Source: Bacillus sp. SA1-12 (lineage in GTDB: Bacteria; Bacillota; Bacilli; Bacillales; Bacillaceae). Taken from it: DNA of 64,000 nt. The DNA lies in assembly GCF_000981385.1 (NCBI RefSeq), contig NZ_LATZ01000135.1, forward strand, positions 84,540-148,539, written 5' to 3'. The notes under the pieces are model-generated. The model was not told the origin of the DNA. It worked only from the letters and a program-made list of their open reading frames with translations, and did not search any database. Numbering within the stretch: the first letter of the stretch is position 1; every line of letters starts with the position of its first letter. Of this stretch, positions 26,988 to 36,597 are shown piece after piece. Position numbers and translations under genes: made by a program.

Positions 26988-27110
26988 AGAGGCTGTCTCA
27001 AAGCCAAAGAATACAGACCCCTTGATTACAAACAATAGGATGTAAAAATTTGAAGTCCTATATCTTACTCGTGTTTGTTTGAGGAGTCAATCCTTTTTGA
27101 GGCAGTCTCT
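26988..27110. repeat. 123-bp palindrome-ended intergenic element
   Basis: AGAGGCTGTCTCAAA (26988-27002) pairs over 15 bases with TTTGAGGCAGTCTCT (27096-27110), allowing two G-U pairs. Size and ends resemble the element at 4076-4194. Confidence 0.5.
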
Positions 27111-27198
27111 TTTCTTAGGATTAGCCATAAGCAGGATTCTTCCTTTTCGTTTTTAAATCTTGATATAATGAAGAAAACTGATGGTCGGAGCGGATAAT

Positions 27199-28740
27199 AT
27201 GGTGTTAGAACAGGATTATTTATATTGGAAGCTAATCGAACAGCTAGTGATTGAACAGAGGTATACCATTTTGGCGCTATCTCAGGATGGTCAAGAGGTT
27301 TTGCTTGAGCCGTATAAGCAAAAACAATTTACACTTGTTCGATTGAGGAGAATGGACATTGATTGGGGAAACACGATTGCTCAAGATATTCAACAAGCTG
27401 GGGAAAAGTTTGAACATCTATTAAGAAATGGGGTAAGAGGCCCGATTCATGTAATGAATATTTATGTGACGTCCTTGCCGCCCGTAGATGATTTACCAGA
27501 AGAATTTGTAAAGGGATATAGCAGATCAAAAGGGAAGATTGACATTACTTCATGCTTGTTAGTAAAGGATGAGAAGGAGAAAGAGAAAGAATTATCAAAA
27601 CTAACTGAAGCATTACATATACCGATCAGGCTTGACATTGAGAGTTTCCAGGAAAATATTGAAATCGAAGATATTCAGCAAGTAAGGAATCATGTCATTA
27701 CCTATCATAATCAACAAAGAGAAGAAGAACGAAAAGTCTTTCAATATGGCAAGCCATTTTGGACATATGTTTTTTTAGGGTTGCAAATTATGATGTTTCT
27801 TGTTCTTGAACTATTTGGGGGAAGCACTAATACAGAAACATTAATTCGGTTTGGTGCTAAATTTAATCCGCTGATTTTTGAAGGGGAATGGTGGCGTTTT
27901 GTGACGCCTATTGTTCTTCATATTGGGTTTCTTCATTTATTGATGAATAGCTTTGCACTTTATTTTATTGGCCCTGCAGTAGAACGAGCATATGGTTCAT
28001 CAAGATTTTTGTTTATTTATTTAGTTGCAGGCATTTCTGGTTCCATTGTCAGCTTTGCATTTAGTCCATTCCTTTCTGCAGGAGCTTCAGGGGCCATTTT
28101 TGGCTGTTTTGGTGCGTTACTATACATAGGGGTCCTTAATCCGAAAGTGTTTTTTAGAACGATGGGCTCGAATCTTTTAGTAATCGTTGCTATTAATATA
28201 GCAATTGGGTTTGCGATACCGAATATCGATAATGCCGGACATATTGGCGGTTTAATCGGAGGCTTTTTAGCTGCACTGATTGTTCAGCTTCCTAAGACCA
28301 AGAAAATTCCCCTGAGGCTTTTAGGAATAGTGTTGACTGTGGCATTAATGGCCGTCATGGTACAAAATGGTCTCAAAGACGCCAAAGACCAGCATTCTCA
28401 GTATATGGTCCTTCAAGGGCAAGAGCTTATACAGGGTGAAAAATATGAAGAGGCCTACACATACTTAAATAAAGCGATCAAAACGAACAATGATTCAAAT
28501 GATGTCTTATTTCTATTATCAGTAACTGAAATTGAATTGAAAAAATATGATCAGGCGATGGGGCATTTAAAACAAATTATTGCAGATGATGATACTTACC
28601 ATCAAGCACATTATAACCTTGGCGTGTTATATGCAAACGCCGGTAATATGTCATTAGCTTTGGAACAGGTAAACAAAGCATTGGAACATGATCCGTCAAA
28701 TGATAATTATTTAGCTTTTAAAGAAAGAATTATTCGTTAA
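27199..28740 (+). CDS. gluP: Rhomboid intramembrane serine protease GluP with TPR domain
   Basis: 513 residues: soluble N-terminal domain (1-190), about seven membrane segments (190-385), C-terminal TPR repeats (about 400-510). Catalytic Ser is in GASGAIFG (residue about 297) and His in GHIGG (about 348); the WWR motif and HIGFLHLLMN of rhomboids are present. B. subtilis YqgP/GluP cleaves membrane proteins such as the MgtE magnesium transporter. GGAGCGG favours the ATG at 27199 over 27181. Its end overlaps the convergent next gene by 11 bp. Confidence 0.94.
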   Translation: MVLEQDYLYWKLIEQLVIEQRYTILALSQDGQEVLLEPYKQKQFTLVRLRRMDIDWGNTIAQDIQQAGEKFEHLLRNGVRGPIHVMNIYVTSLPPVDDLPEEFVKGYSRSKGKIDITSCLLVKDEKEKEKELSKLTEALHIPIRLDIESFQENIEIEDIQQVRNHVITYHNQQREEERKVFQYGKPFWTYVFLGLQIMMFLVLELFGGSTNTETLIRFGAKFNPLIFEGEWWRFVTPIVLHIGFLHLLMNSFALYFIGPAVERAYGSSRFLFIYLVAGISGSIVSFAFSPFLSAGASGAIFGCFGALLYIGVLNPKVFFRTMGSNLLVIVAINIAIGFAIPNIDNAGHIGGLIGGFLAALIVQLPKTKKIPLRLLGIVLTVALMAVMVQNGLKDAKDQHSQYMVLQGQELIQGEKYEEAYTYLNKAIKTNNDSNDVLFLLSVTEIELKKYDQAMGHLKQIIADDDTYHQAHYNLGVLYANAGNMSLALEQVNKALEHDPSNDNYLAFKERIIR

Positions 28741-29608
28741 GCTGAATCTTCTGAATCAGCTTAAATGGAAGGCCATTTTCAGCTTGGATAAGAATAACAA
28801 TATGTGAATTATCTTTAGCTATTAAAAGAAGAGGCATTGTGCTGCCAATTTGGGAAATCACCTTGCCTTCTTTTGTTTTAAGCCCAAGAAAATAATTTTT
28901 ATATAACCCCTCCCACAGGCTGCCAATCACTTCCTGTGTTTTCGCCATAGTTAAACCTAAGAGCGGCTTAGTATTGTATGCGGCAAGCTCGATTAACGGG
29001 ATCGTTTCATATTCCTCTTGTTTGATATGATAAAAATTAATTAATTGCTTCCAACTCATTTCAAGTTGCTTTTCTGTTACTTTGTCAAGGATATTTTTCC
29101 ACTCCTGTTCTTCCTCTGTATGCGGCTTTTTAAAAGCAAACCTATTTGTATATTCGGAATCAATTACATATAAATGATCGCGTGTCATTTGATGTTGACT
29201 GCGAATAAGATCATTTTCCAAATGAATTTCTCCATAATGTAAACTGATGGCTTGATAATAGCTGCTGTCTCCCCCTTTTATCTTTTTATCCTGTGCAAGT
29301 TTTTGGCTATGATCCTCCCATTTGGATAGAGTATCAAATAATTTACCATCCGCGAATAACAATGAAATATCTTGTCTTAAAAAAATCTCTTTATTTGTTA
29401 GAGAGGTAACATTCCAATTAATTGTATATTCGTCATCATGATTTTTTCCAATAAACTGAAGTGTAGTTGAGGCTTTCTCGAAAATTACTGATTCATCGAT
29501 CGGGAAAAAAATAATACTCTCACGAACTGATTTTCCATGATAGAAAGCATAAAGAAAACCAGAAGTAATTAGGGCTAATAATAGGACAAAGATCCATTTT
29601 GACCGCAT
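28730..29608 (-). CDS. Membrane-anchored hypothetical protein, 292 residues
   Basis: An N-terminal membrane anchor (about 5-24) followed by a 265-residue extracytoplasmic domain rich in charged residues, without a lipobox. GGAGTTGATGTAA precedes the ATG. Family not recognised. It is convergent to gluP with an 11-bp overlap of the 3' ends, which could make transcripts of the two antisense to each other. It lies back to back with the spoVAF-like gene. Confidence 0.65.
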   Translation of the reverse strand: MRSKWIFVLLLALITSGFLYAFYHGKSVRESIIFFPIDESVIFEKASTTLQFIGKNHDDEYTINWNVTSLTNKEIFLRQDISLLFADGKLFDTLSKWEDHSQKLAQDKKIKGGDSSYYQAISLHYGEIHLENDLIRSQHQMTRDHLYVIDSEYTNRFAFKKPHTEEEQEWKNILDKVTEKQLEMSWKQLINFYHIKQEEYETIPLIELAAYNTKPLLGLTMAKTQEVIGSLWEGLYKNYFLGLKTKEGKVISQIGSTMPLLLIAKDNSHIVILIQAENGLPFKLIQKIQLNE

Positions 29609-29788
29609 TTACATCAACTCCGAAGTAGGACAGGTTGCTAAAGTGTATGAGAAACTCGCTCAAAATATGAGTAAAGAAGGAGCTTAATAAGAAGAAAAGA
29701 TGCAAAAACAAAATGTCATTACAGGTATGTTTTTCCATATTTTCGTCTAGGATGAGTAACAAATTGTGTAACGAAATGGAGATATCTT

Positions 29789-31252
29789 ATGACATATGAG
29801 GGAGAAAAGAAATACGTGTCAAAAGACTTTCAGGAAAATATAGATTATTTATCTGAACGTTTAGGTGTAAAGAAAAGTTTTGATGTGATCCGTCTGGACC
29901 TTGAATATGCAGATCGAAAAATGGCATTATTCATGGTTGATGGATTTGTGAAGGATGATATACTTCATTATTTAATGAAATATTTATCTCGTCTAGTGCA
30001 GGAGCAGCTTGAGGAAAACACTCTTGAAAAGTTATTAAAGACGTATATTCCATATGTTGAAATTGAAAAAACAAATGATTTAAATTCGATTGTTCATACG
30101 GTCTTAGCAGGGCCTACCGCACTAGTTGTTGATGGGATTAACGAGGTCATCTTAATTGACGCTAGGACATATCCAGTCAGAGGTCCTGAAGAGCCTGATA
30201 TGGAGCGGGTAGTACGTGGCTCCAGAGATGGTTATGTAGAAACAATCGTCTTTAACACGGCTTTAACAAGGAGAAGAATAAGAGACCGTTCTTTACGAAT
30301 GGAATACATGCAGGTTGGCAGACGATCAAAGACAGATGTAGTTATTTGTTATATAGAGGATATTGCTGATTTAGAGCATGTTGAGGACCTGAAAAAATCG
30401 CTAAAAGCAATTGATACCGATGGTTTGCCAATGGGAGAGAAAACAATAGAAGAATTTATCGCAGGCAGGCATTTAAACCCCTATCCAATGGTTCGGTACA
30501 CAGAAAGACCAGATACGGCAGCAGCACATCTGTACGAGGGCCATGTGATTATTTTCGTGGATGGTTCACCAAGCGCTCTTATTACACCAACAACATTTTG
30601 GCATCATCTTCAGCATGTTGAGGAATATCGAAATAAACCCGTAGTTGGAGCTTATTTACGATTCGTTCGCTTTATAGGAGTTTGGGCCTCGCTTTTTCTT
30701 TTGCCCTTATGGTACTTATTTGCGGTAAATCCAGAACTGTTACCCTCTGGAATGGATTTCATCGGTGTCAATGATCATGGGGAAATTCCGTTGCTAATCC
30801 AATTTTTACTGGTAGAGATCGGGATAGATGTTCTAAGGATGGCAGCTATCCATACACCATCATCATTAGCCACTGCACTAGGATTAGTTGCTGCCTTGAT
30901 GATTGGGCAGGTAGCTGTTGAAGTTGGACTATTAACATATGAGGTCGTTCTTTATTTATCTATTGCAGCAATAGGAACGTTTGCCACACCAAGCTATGAG
31001 CTTGGACTTGCAAACCGTATTTTTCGAATAATTTTACTGCTCTTTACAGCATGGCTGGGCGTTATTGGATTAGTTGCTGGGATCACCTGCTGGGTGATAA
31101 TGCTCGCACGCATGAAATCATTTAACGTACCATATCTTTATCCATTAATTCCGTTTAATTATCGTGGAATGAGAGATGTCTTATTAAGAGCGCCAATGCC
31201 TTTAAAGAACAGACGTCCGCCGTTTTTACATCCTAAGGACCCGGACAGATAA
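29789..31252 (+). CDS. spoVAF: GerA-family spore germination protein, SpoVAF-like
   Basis: 487 residues of the GerA A-subunit family: soluble N-terminal domain with ALVVDGINEVILIDARTYP, RGSRDGYVETIVFN and IEEFIAGRHLNPYPMVRYTERPD, then four to five membrane segments from about 295, with PSSLATALG and LMIGQVAVE. The opening (LGVKKSFDVIRLDLEYADRKMALFMVDGF) is that of SpoVAF rather than GerAA; SpoVAF sits in the spore inner membrane and helps germination. GAAATGGAG precedes the ATG. In B. subtilis spoVAF is in the spoVA operon; here it stands alone. Confidence 0.8.
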   Translation: MTYEGEKKYVSKDFQENIDYLSERLGVKKSFDVIRLDLEYADRKMALFMVDGFVKDDILHYLMKYLSRLVQEQLEENTLEKLLKTYIPYVEIEKTNDLNSIVHTVLAGPTALVVDGINEVILIDARTYPVRGPEEPDMERVVRGSRDGYVETIVFNTALTRRRIRDRSLRMEYMQVGRRSKTDVVICYIEDIADLEHVEDLKKSLKAIDTDGLPMGEKTIEEFIAGRHLNPYPMVRYTERPDTAAAHLYEGHVIIFVDGSPSALITPTTFWHHLQHVEEYRNKPVVGAYLRFVRFIGVWASLFLLPLWYLFAVNPELLPSGMDFIGVNDHGEIPLLIQFLLVEIGIDVLRMAAIHTPSSLATALGLVAALMIGQVAVEVGLLTYEVVLYLSIAAIGTFATPSYELGLANRIFRIILLLFTAWLGVIGLVAGITCWVIMLARMKSFNVPYLYPLIPFNYRGMRDVLLRAPMPLKNRRPPFLHPKDPDR

Positions 31253-31313
31253 AGCCATCCATATATTTCTTAGAGGAGCTTTCCTCAATGATCTCCGTAA
31301 GTTTAAGATGAAA

Positions 31314-31368
31314 GAAGAGCTGTCTTAAAAAGGATTAACCTTTTTAGGACAGCTCTATTTTATTTTGG
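31314..31368 (+). terminator. Terminator after the spoVAF-like gene
   Basis: AGAGCTGTCTTAAAAAGG / CCTTTTTAGGACAGCTCT, 18-bp stem with one mismatch, then ATTTTATTTT. The rest of the gap to 31593 has no gene I can support. Confidence 0.85.
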
Positions 31369-31593
31369 AGGAGATAACGCAGAAGTTCCACTGCTATAGT
31401 TAATGAAGTGGAACTTCAATAAAATTCGAACTTAAGGAACAGCATGTATAAAAAAGTTTTAAAATGAAAAAACGTTTTCTTGACGCATGGTTCAATTCCT
31501 TTATACTTTAAAGAAGGAGCTACATTCTTTAGCAGAATGAACTGATTCCTAATTAATTTAAACAAGGATAGACAAATGGAAGCAGGTGATTAG

Positions 31594-31788
31594 GTGAAAA
31601 CAGTTTATGATGTACAACAGCTTCTAAAAAAATTTGGAACGATCATTTATATTGGGGATCGAATTGCTGATTTAGAATTAATGGAAGATGAATTAAGGCA
31701 GATATACCAATCAAATCTGATTGATCCAAAGGACTTTCAAATGGCCATCCTTTTGTTAAGACAGGAAGTTCAAAGATTAAAAGGGTAA
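31594..31788 (+). CDS. yqgQ: DUF910 protein YqgQ
   Basis: 64 residues matching YqgQ (MKTVYDVQQLLKKFGTIIY), a small three-helix protein of known fold but unknown function, always next to glcK. Start is a GTG with GCAGGTGATTAG upstream. Confidence 0.85.
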   Translation: MKTVYDVQQLLKKFGTIIYIGDRIADLELMEDELRQIYQSNLIDPKDFQMAILLLRQEVQRLKG

Positions 31789-31894
31789 TTCAGTAATAAC
31801 GTAATCCGTAAGTCATATAAAATGAATAGTTACCTATCCCCACGAAAAGGAATCCTACGTTTTGTATTGGAGCGATAGGTAAAAAGAGCCTAAA

Positions 31895-31908
31895 TGAAAA
31901 CGGTTACG
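31895..31908 (+). promoter_or_regulatory. cre-like site upstream of glcK
   Basis: TGAAAACGGTTACG matches the CcpA consensus TGWAANCGNTNWCA at all but the last base. It lies about 38 bp before the glcK start. Carbon catabolite control is plausible but untested. Confidence 0.4.
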
Positions 31909-31945
31909 AAAAGCATATATATAATAGTAGAAAAAGGTGATTTTT

Positions 31946-32908
31946 TTGAATGAACAGTGGTTAGTTGGTATTGATTTGGGTGGAACAACAATTAAAATGG
32001 CATTTATTAATTACTATGGTGAAATTGTAGAGAAGTGGGAAATTCCAACAGACAAATCTGGTAAAGAAATTACAACAGATATTGCAAAAGCAATTGATTC
32101 AAAATTAGATGAGCTTGGGTATCCAAAATCAAAGCTTGCCGGGATTGGTATGGGAGCTCCTGGACCGGTTAATTTAGCAAGCGGCCTCATTTATGAGACT
32201 GTAAACTTAGGTTGGAAGGATTACCCTTTAAGAGATCATCTTGAAATGGAAACAGGACTGTCAGCTGTAATCGATAATGATGCGAATATCGCAGCGATTG
32301 GTGAAATGTGGAAGGGTGCTGGAGACGGTGCAAAAGACTTAATTTGTGTCACACTCGGAACAGGTGTAGGCGGAGGACTTATCTCAAATGGAGAGGTCAT
32401 CCATGGTGTTAACGGGGCTGGCGGCGAAATTGGGCATATCACAGTAGTTCCAGAAGGAGGCGCACCATGTAATTGCGGTAAAACTGGCTGTATTGAAACG
32501 ATCGCTTCGGCTACTGGAATTGTGAGAATAGCAAAAGAAATGCTTGCTTCGTCTGACAAAGAAAGTGTCTTACATAAACTAAACATCAATGAATTAACTT
32601 CAAAGGATGTATTTGAGGCACTTCAGCAGGGCGATGAAGTTGCAGAGGAAATAATTGACTATGTTACTTATCATCTTGGCTTAATGCTTGCCAATGTATC
32701 AAATGGATTAAATCCTGAAAAAATTGTTATTGGCGGCGGAGTTTCGAAGGCAGGAGATCAATTAATTCAAAAAGTTGAACATTATTTTAAACGTTTTGCC
32801 TTCCCGCGAGTAGGAGATGCTGCGTCAATTACAGTTGCAACACTTGGGAATGATGCAGGGGTAATTGGCGGTGCTTGGTTAGCAAAAACTAAGCTTACTG
32901 ATAAATAA
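31946..32908 (+). CDS. glcK: Glucokinase (ROK family)
   Basis: 320-residue ROK glucokinase phosphorylating free glucose with ATP. ATP motif GIDLGGTTIKMAF at the N-terminus, LGTGVGGG near 130, the ROK zinc motif CNCGKTGCIE near 175, and GGGVSKAG near 265. Start: GTG at 31937 is too close to AAAAAGG, while the TTG at 31946 is well spaced and gives the family N-terminus MNEQWLVGID. Confidence 0.95.
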   Translation: MNEQWLVGIDLGGTTIKMAFINYYGEIVEKWEIPTDKSGKEITTDIAKAIDSKLDELGYPKSKLAGIGMGAPGPVNLASGLIYETVNLGWKDYPLRDHLEMETGLSAVIDNDANIAAIGEMWKGAGDGAKDLICVTLGTGVGGGLISNGEVIHGVNGAGGEIGHITVVPEGGAPCNCGKTGCIETIASATGIVRIAKEMLASSDKESVLHKLNINELTSKDVFEALQQGDEVAEEIIDYVTYHLGLMLANVSNGLNPEKIVIGGGVSKAGDQLIQKVEHYFKRFAFPRVGDAASITVATLGNDAGVIGGAWLAKTKLTDK

Positions 32909-32931
32909 ACAATGACTAATTCGGGATAATA

Positions 32932-32968
32932 AAAAGGAGCCTCTAATTAGAGAGTGCTCCTTTTGTTT
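32932..32968 (+). terminator. glcK terminator
   Basis: AAAAGGAGC / GCTCCTTTT stem followed by GTTTATT. The following 310 bp to 33279 hold only the presumed yqgS promoter; nothing else seen. Confidence 0.8.
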
Positions 32969-33279
32969 ATTGTAATTGAAATTCCCTAATTCCAAAGGCA
33001 GATGCACATAATGATCTCACTGTTGTTTTCTGAATTTTTTAACTTTAATACCAACGAAACTTTTTATGGTTTCAAACGTCTAATAGTAGGGTATAGAGAA
33101 TAAGCTAAACATTATAATTCTATCATGCTATTGTTGGGGTAATGTTAAAAATGATTGATTTTTTGTAAAAGAAGTATTAAGATATGATTTAGTTATTTGA
33201 TGCTGACTAATATATGGAAAACATTAGAGATATTAGAGAGTGTAAGTGCGATTGTTCCAAGGGATGAGGAGGTATTTGG

Positions 33280-35184
33280 ATGCGTAAGAAATCTTTTTCG
33301 AAAATTTCATACTTACTTTTAGCAACATTATTCATGTGGATCAAAACATACGTTGTCTATAAAACTAGTTTTGACATTAAAATTGAAAACTTTACTCAAG
33401 AATTCATTTTATTCATTAACCCACTCAGCTTTTTGTTGTTAATTTTTGGAATTGGGTTATTTATGAAAGAAAAAAATCGTAACCGCTTTATATTCGGTGC
33501 TAGTATTTTTGTAACTGGTTTATTACTAGCAAACATGGTTTTCTATCGCTTCTTCAATGACTTCTTAACCATTCCCGTTTTATTTCAGACAAGCAATATG
33601 GGAGATTTAGGAAGCAGTATAAGCGGTTTATTTTTGCCAACAGACCTGTTAATGTTTGTTGACATTGCCGTTTTATTCTGGTTATTAAAAAAGCCAACTT
33701 TCAAATCTTCTTCACAATTAACAAGAAAAGAAAGATCAGCATATTTCTTATTAGTTGCAGCTGTCTTCTTCTTTAATCTTGGATTAGCAGAAACAGAGCG
33801 TCCACAATTATTAACTCGTTCCTTCGACCGTGAAATGCTTGTGAAGAATATTAGTGTCTACAACTTTCATATATACGATGTCTTTTTGCAATCAAAAACT
33901 TCGGCCCAGCGCGCTCTGGCTGACAGTAATAGCTTGACTGAGATTGAGAACTATGTAAATGCAAACCGTAAAGAACCTTCACAGGACCTAAACGGTATTG
34001 CTAAAGGAAGAAACGTTATTTTAATTTCGTTAGAATCTTTGCAGAATTTTGTTATCAATGAAGAATTAAACGGGCAAGAAATTACACCTTTCTTAAATGA
34101 TCTGATTAAAGAGAGCTATTATTTTGACAACTTTTATCATCAAACCGGTCAAGGTAAAACGTCAGATTCAGAGTTCATTGTCGATAACTCGCTTTATCCA
34201 TTAGGCCGCGGTGCAGTGTATTTTACTAATAGCAGCAATGAGTACACAGCTTCCCCAGAGATTTTAAAGGAATATGGGTATTACTCATCTATTTTCCATG
34301 CGAATAATAAAAGCTTCTGGAATCGCGACATTATGTATGATACGTTAGGATATGACCGTTTCTTTGATGTAAATGATTATGAGGTAACTCAAGAAAATTC
34401 AGTAGGTTGGGGTTTAAAAGATGTTGACTTTATGGAGCAGACCGTTCAACATATCGATGAACTTCCACAGCCATTTTATACACGACTGATTACCTTAACA
34501 AACCACTTCCCATTTGAATTAGGGGAAGAGGATAAAATGATTGAAGAATTTGATTCAAACAGTAAAACTTTAAATCAGTACATCCCAACTGTAAGATATA
34601 TGGATGAAGCTATTAAACATTTCTTCGAGAAATTAAAGCAGACAGATGTATACGAAAACTCAATTATCATTTTATATGGTGATCATTATGGAATTTCTGA
34701 AAACCATAATGTTGCAATGGAGAAGTTCATTGGAAAAGAGATTACGCCATTCGAAGCTATTCAATTACAACGGGTGCCATTCATTGTGCATATTCCTGGT
34801 GTAACGGATAAAAATCCGCAAACCTTCACAAAGGTTGCTGGTCAAGTTGATATCAGACCGACCATTATGAGCTTGCTTGGAATTGATACTAGTGAACAAA
34901 TTCAGTTTGGTACTGATGTTTTCTCAGATGAAAAGCTTTCATTTACGGTTTTAAGAGACGGAACCTTTATTACTGAAAATAATCTCTATACTCGTGGCGT
35001 ATGCTATGATAAGGCTACAGGTGAAGAAACAGATCAAGCTGTTTGTGAACCTTATATGGAGAAAGCAAAGCAAGAGCTTAATTATTCAGACAAAATCATT
35101 TATGGAGATTTGCTGCGTTTCTATGGTAAGGATGCAGAAACTGTAGATGCTGAGCAAAAAAAATCAACAACTGAATCAAAATAA
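33280..35184 (+). CDS. yqgS: Lipoteichoic acid synthase family protein YqgS
   Basis: 634 residues: five N-terminal membrane segments (to about 175), a signal-peptidase-like junction, and a large extracellular sulfatase-type domain. The catalytic Thr is in GKTSDSEF (residue about 294, compare Thr300 of LtaS). Metal ligands are in ISLESLQNF and IILYGDHYG. It polymerises glycerol phosphate from phosphatidylglycerol. B. subtilis has four paralogues; YqgS is the one at this locus. AGGAGG precedes the ATG. Confidence 0.93.
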   Translation: MRKKSFSKISYLLLATLFMWIKTYVVYKTSFDIKIENFTQEFILFINPLSFLLLIFGIGLFMKEKNRNRFIFGASIFVTGLLLANMVFYRFFNDFLTIPVLFQTSNMGDLGSSISGLFLPTDLLMFVDIAVLFWLLKKPTFKSSSQLTRKERSAYFLLVAAVFFFNLGLAETERPQLLTRSFDREMLVKNISVYNFHIYDVFLQSKTSAQRALADSNSLTEIENYVNANRKEPSQDLNGIAKGRNVILISLESLQNFVINEELNGQEITPFLNDLIKESYYFDNFYHQTGQGKTSDSEFIVDNSLYPLGRGAVYFTNSSNEYTASPEILKEYGYYSSIFHANNKSFWNRDIMYDTLGYDRFFDVNDYEVTQENSVGWGLKDVDFMEQTVQHIDELPQPFYTRLITLTNHFPFELGEEDKMIEEFDSNSKTLNQYIPTVRYMDEAIKHFFEKLKQTDVYENSIIILYGDHYGISENHNVAMEKFIGKEITPFEAIQLQRVPFIVHIPGVTDKNPQTFTKVAGQVDIRPTIMSLLGIDTSEQIQFGTDVFSDEKLSFTVLRDGTFITENNLYTRGVCYDKATGEETDQAVCEPYMEKAKQELNYSDKIIYGDLLRFYGKDAETVDAEQKKSTTESK

Positions 35185-35189
35185 CCTTT

Positions 35190-35234
35190 AAAGCTGACTT
35201 GAAAACAGGATGTCCTTCAAGTCAGCTTTTTTGT
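35190..35234 (+). terminator. Terminator after yqgS
   Basis: AAGCTGACTTGAA / TTCAAGTCAGCTT, 13-bp perfect stem then TTTTTTG. Confidence 0.9.
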
Positions 35235-35312
35235 AAGGTTACATGATAACAACAATCCAACTCCTCCTACATAAACTAATACTAAATGGGCTAATAGGAG
35301 GGAGAAGTCAAT

Positions 35313-36437
35313 ATGATCATCTGTGCGAAAAAGGCACTCTCGCTTGAACTGCTGGTAAAACACTTAGGTATTGCTAAAGAACTAATTATAGATAGCAATA
35401 AACCAAAATCGCTTGAAACAGGTATAATTGAAGCAAATACACCTATCAAGATTCCTTATCATTCTGGTTTGAAGCTTGAAAGAAGTGAATTTGTAGATCT
35501 TATGAACAAACCAGCGATTATGGTGCAGGATGACAGCGAGCATGATACAATTCATAATACGAAGAAGCCTTATGATTCTAAAGGGTTATCCAAAGAGATT
35601 GATCTTCTTTTATCTATGTATCCATTTATGAAAAGAGAGATTATAGGATATAGTGTTTTAGGCAGCCCCATAATTGAGTTAACAATAGGCAGAGGGTTAA
35701 AGAAAGTGCATATGAATGGATCATTTCATGCCAATGAATGGATCACAACAAGTATTATGATGCACTGGCTTGATCATTATCTACAAGCGTTAGTCAGCGG
35801 AGAAAGGCTGGAGGAACTCGATTGCTTATCATTGTATAATGCTGCAACCATTTCCTTTGTGCCAATGGTAAATCCTGATGGTGTTGATTTAGTGCTAAAT
35901 GGATTACCTAATCAATCTTCATTTAAAGCCTCAGTTCTTGAAATAAATAATAATAGCCGAGATTTTTCACAATGGAAAGCGAACATAAGGGGAATTGATT
36001 TAAATAATCAATATCCTGTTAATTGGGAGATTGAAAAAGAGCGAAAAATCCCTAAATCACCAGCCCCTCGTGATTATCCTGGAGATGCTCCTTTAACAGA
36101 GCCTGAAGCGATTGCCTTGGCAAACTTAGTTAGGAAGCGCCAGTTTGATCGTCTGCTTGCTTTTCATACTCAAGGTGAGGAAATTTATTGGGGCTATTTA
36201 AGAAAAGAACCTGAAGAAGCTGAGGCCATTGTCAACGAATTTGAAAGGTTAAGCGGCTATAAGGCTGTAAGGGACATTGACAGTCATGCAGGTTTCAGGG
36301 ATTGGTACGTGAATGACTGGAGAAAGCCAGGCTATACAGTAGAATTGGGGTTTGGTGTTAATCCATTGCCGTTTTCCCAATTTGATGATATTTATCGAAA
36401 AAGCAAAGGGATCTTTTTAGCTGCTTTATATATGTAG
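35313..36437 (+). CDS. yqgT: M14 zinc carboxypeptidase, gamma-D-glutamyl-L-diamino acid endopeptidase I type
   Basis: 374 residues. The N-terminal 50 or so residues look like a worn LysM module, and the rest is an M14 peptidase: zinc HxxE in GSFHANEWITTS, a downstream His in LLAFHTQGEE and the catalytic Glu in YTVELGFG near the end. Relatives cut the gamma-D-Glu to diamino acid bond of the spore or cell-wall stem peptide. GGGAGG upstream. No signal peptide, as for YqgT. Confidence 0.88.
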   Translation: MIICAKKALSLELLVKHLGIAKELIIDSNKPKSLETGIIEANTPIKIPYHSGLKLERSEFVDLMNKPAIMVQDDSEHDTIHNTKKPYDSKGLSKEIDLLLSMYPFMKREIIGYSVLGSPIIELTIGRGLKKVHMNGSFHANEWITTSIMMHWLDHYLQALVSGERLEELDCLSLYNAATISFVPMVNPDGVDLVLNGLPNQSSFKASVLEINNNSRDFSQWKANIRGIDLNNQYPVNWEIEKERKIPKSPAPRDYPGDAPLTEPEAIALANLVRKRQFDRLLAFHTQGEEIYWGYLRKEPEEAEAIVNEFERLSGYKAVRDIDSHAGFRDWYVNDWRKPGYTVELGFGVNPLPFSQFDDIYRKSKGIFLAALYM

Positions 36438-36445
36438 ACAATTAT

Positions 36446-36476
36446 AAAAGGTGTTGGAATCACCCAATACCTTTTT
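36446..36476 (+). terminator. Terminator after yqgT
   Basis: AAAAGGTGTTGG / CCAATACCTTTTT imperfect stem with a short loop. Confidence 0.7.
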
Positions 36477-36597
36477 AACTTGCTTTTTTTGAAATATGAA
36501 ACAAACCATTTTCTAATACGTAAAATAGTAAAGCGTATTTTTTTCTATGTGATGAATAACATTAAATAAAAAGAGAAACGGGGTGAAAGAAGAGTTG

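Noticed and set aside
26653..27045. 130-codon frame over the yqgO region
   Set aside because: Covers yqgO in another frame, no ribosome site, no recognisable protein.
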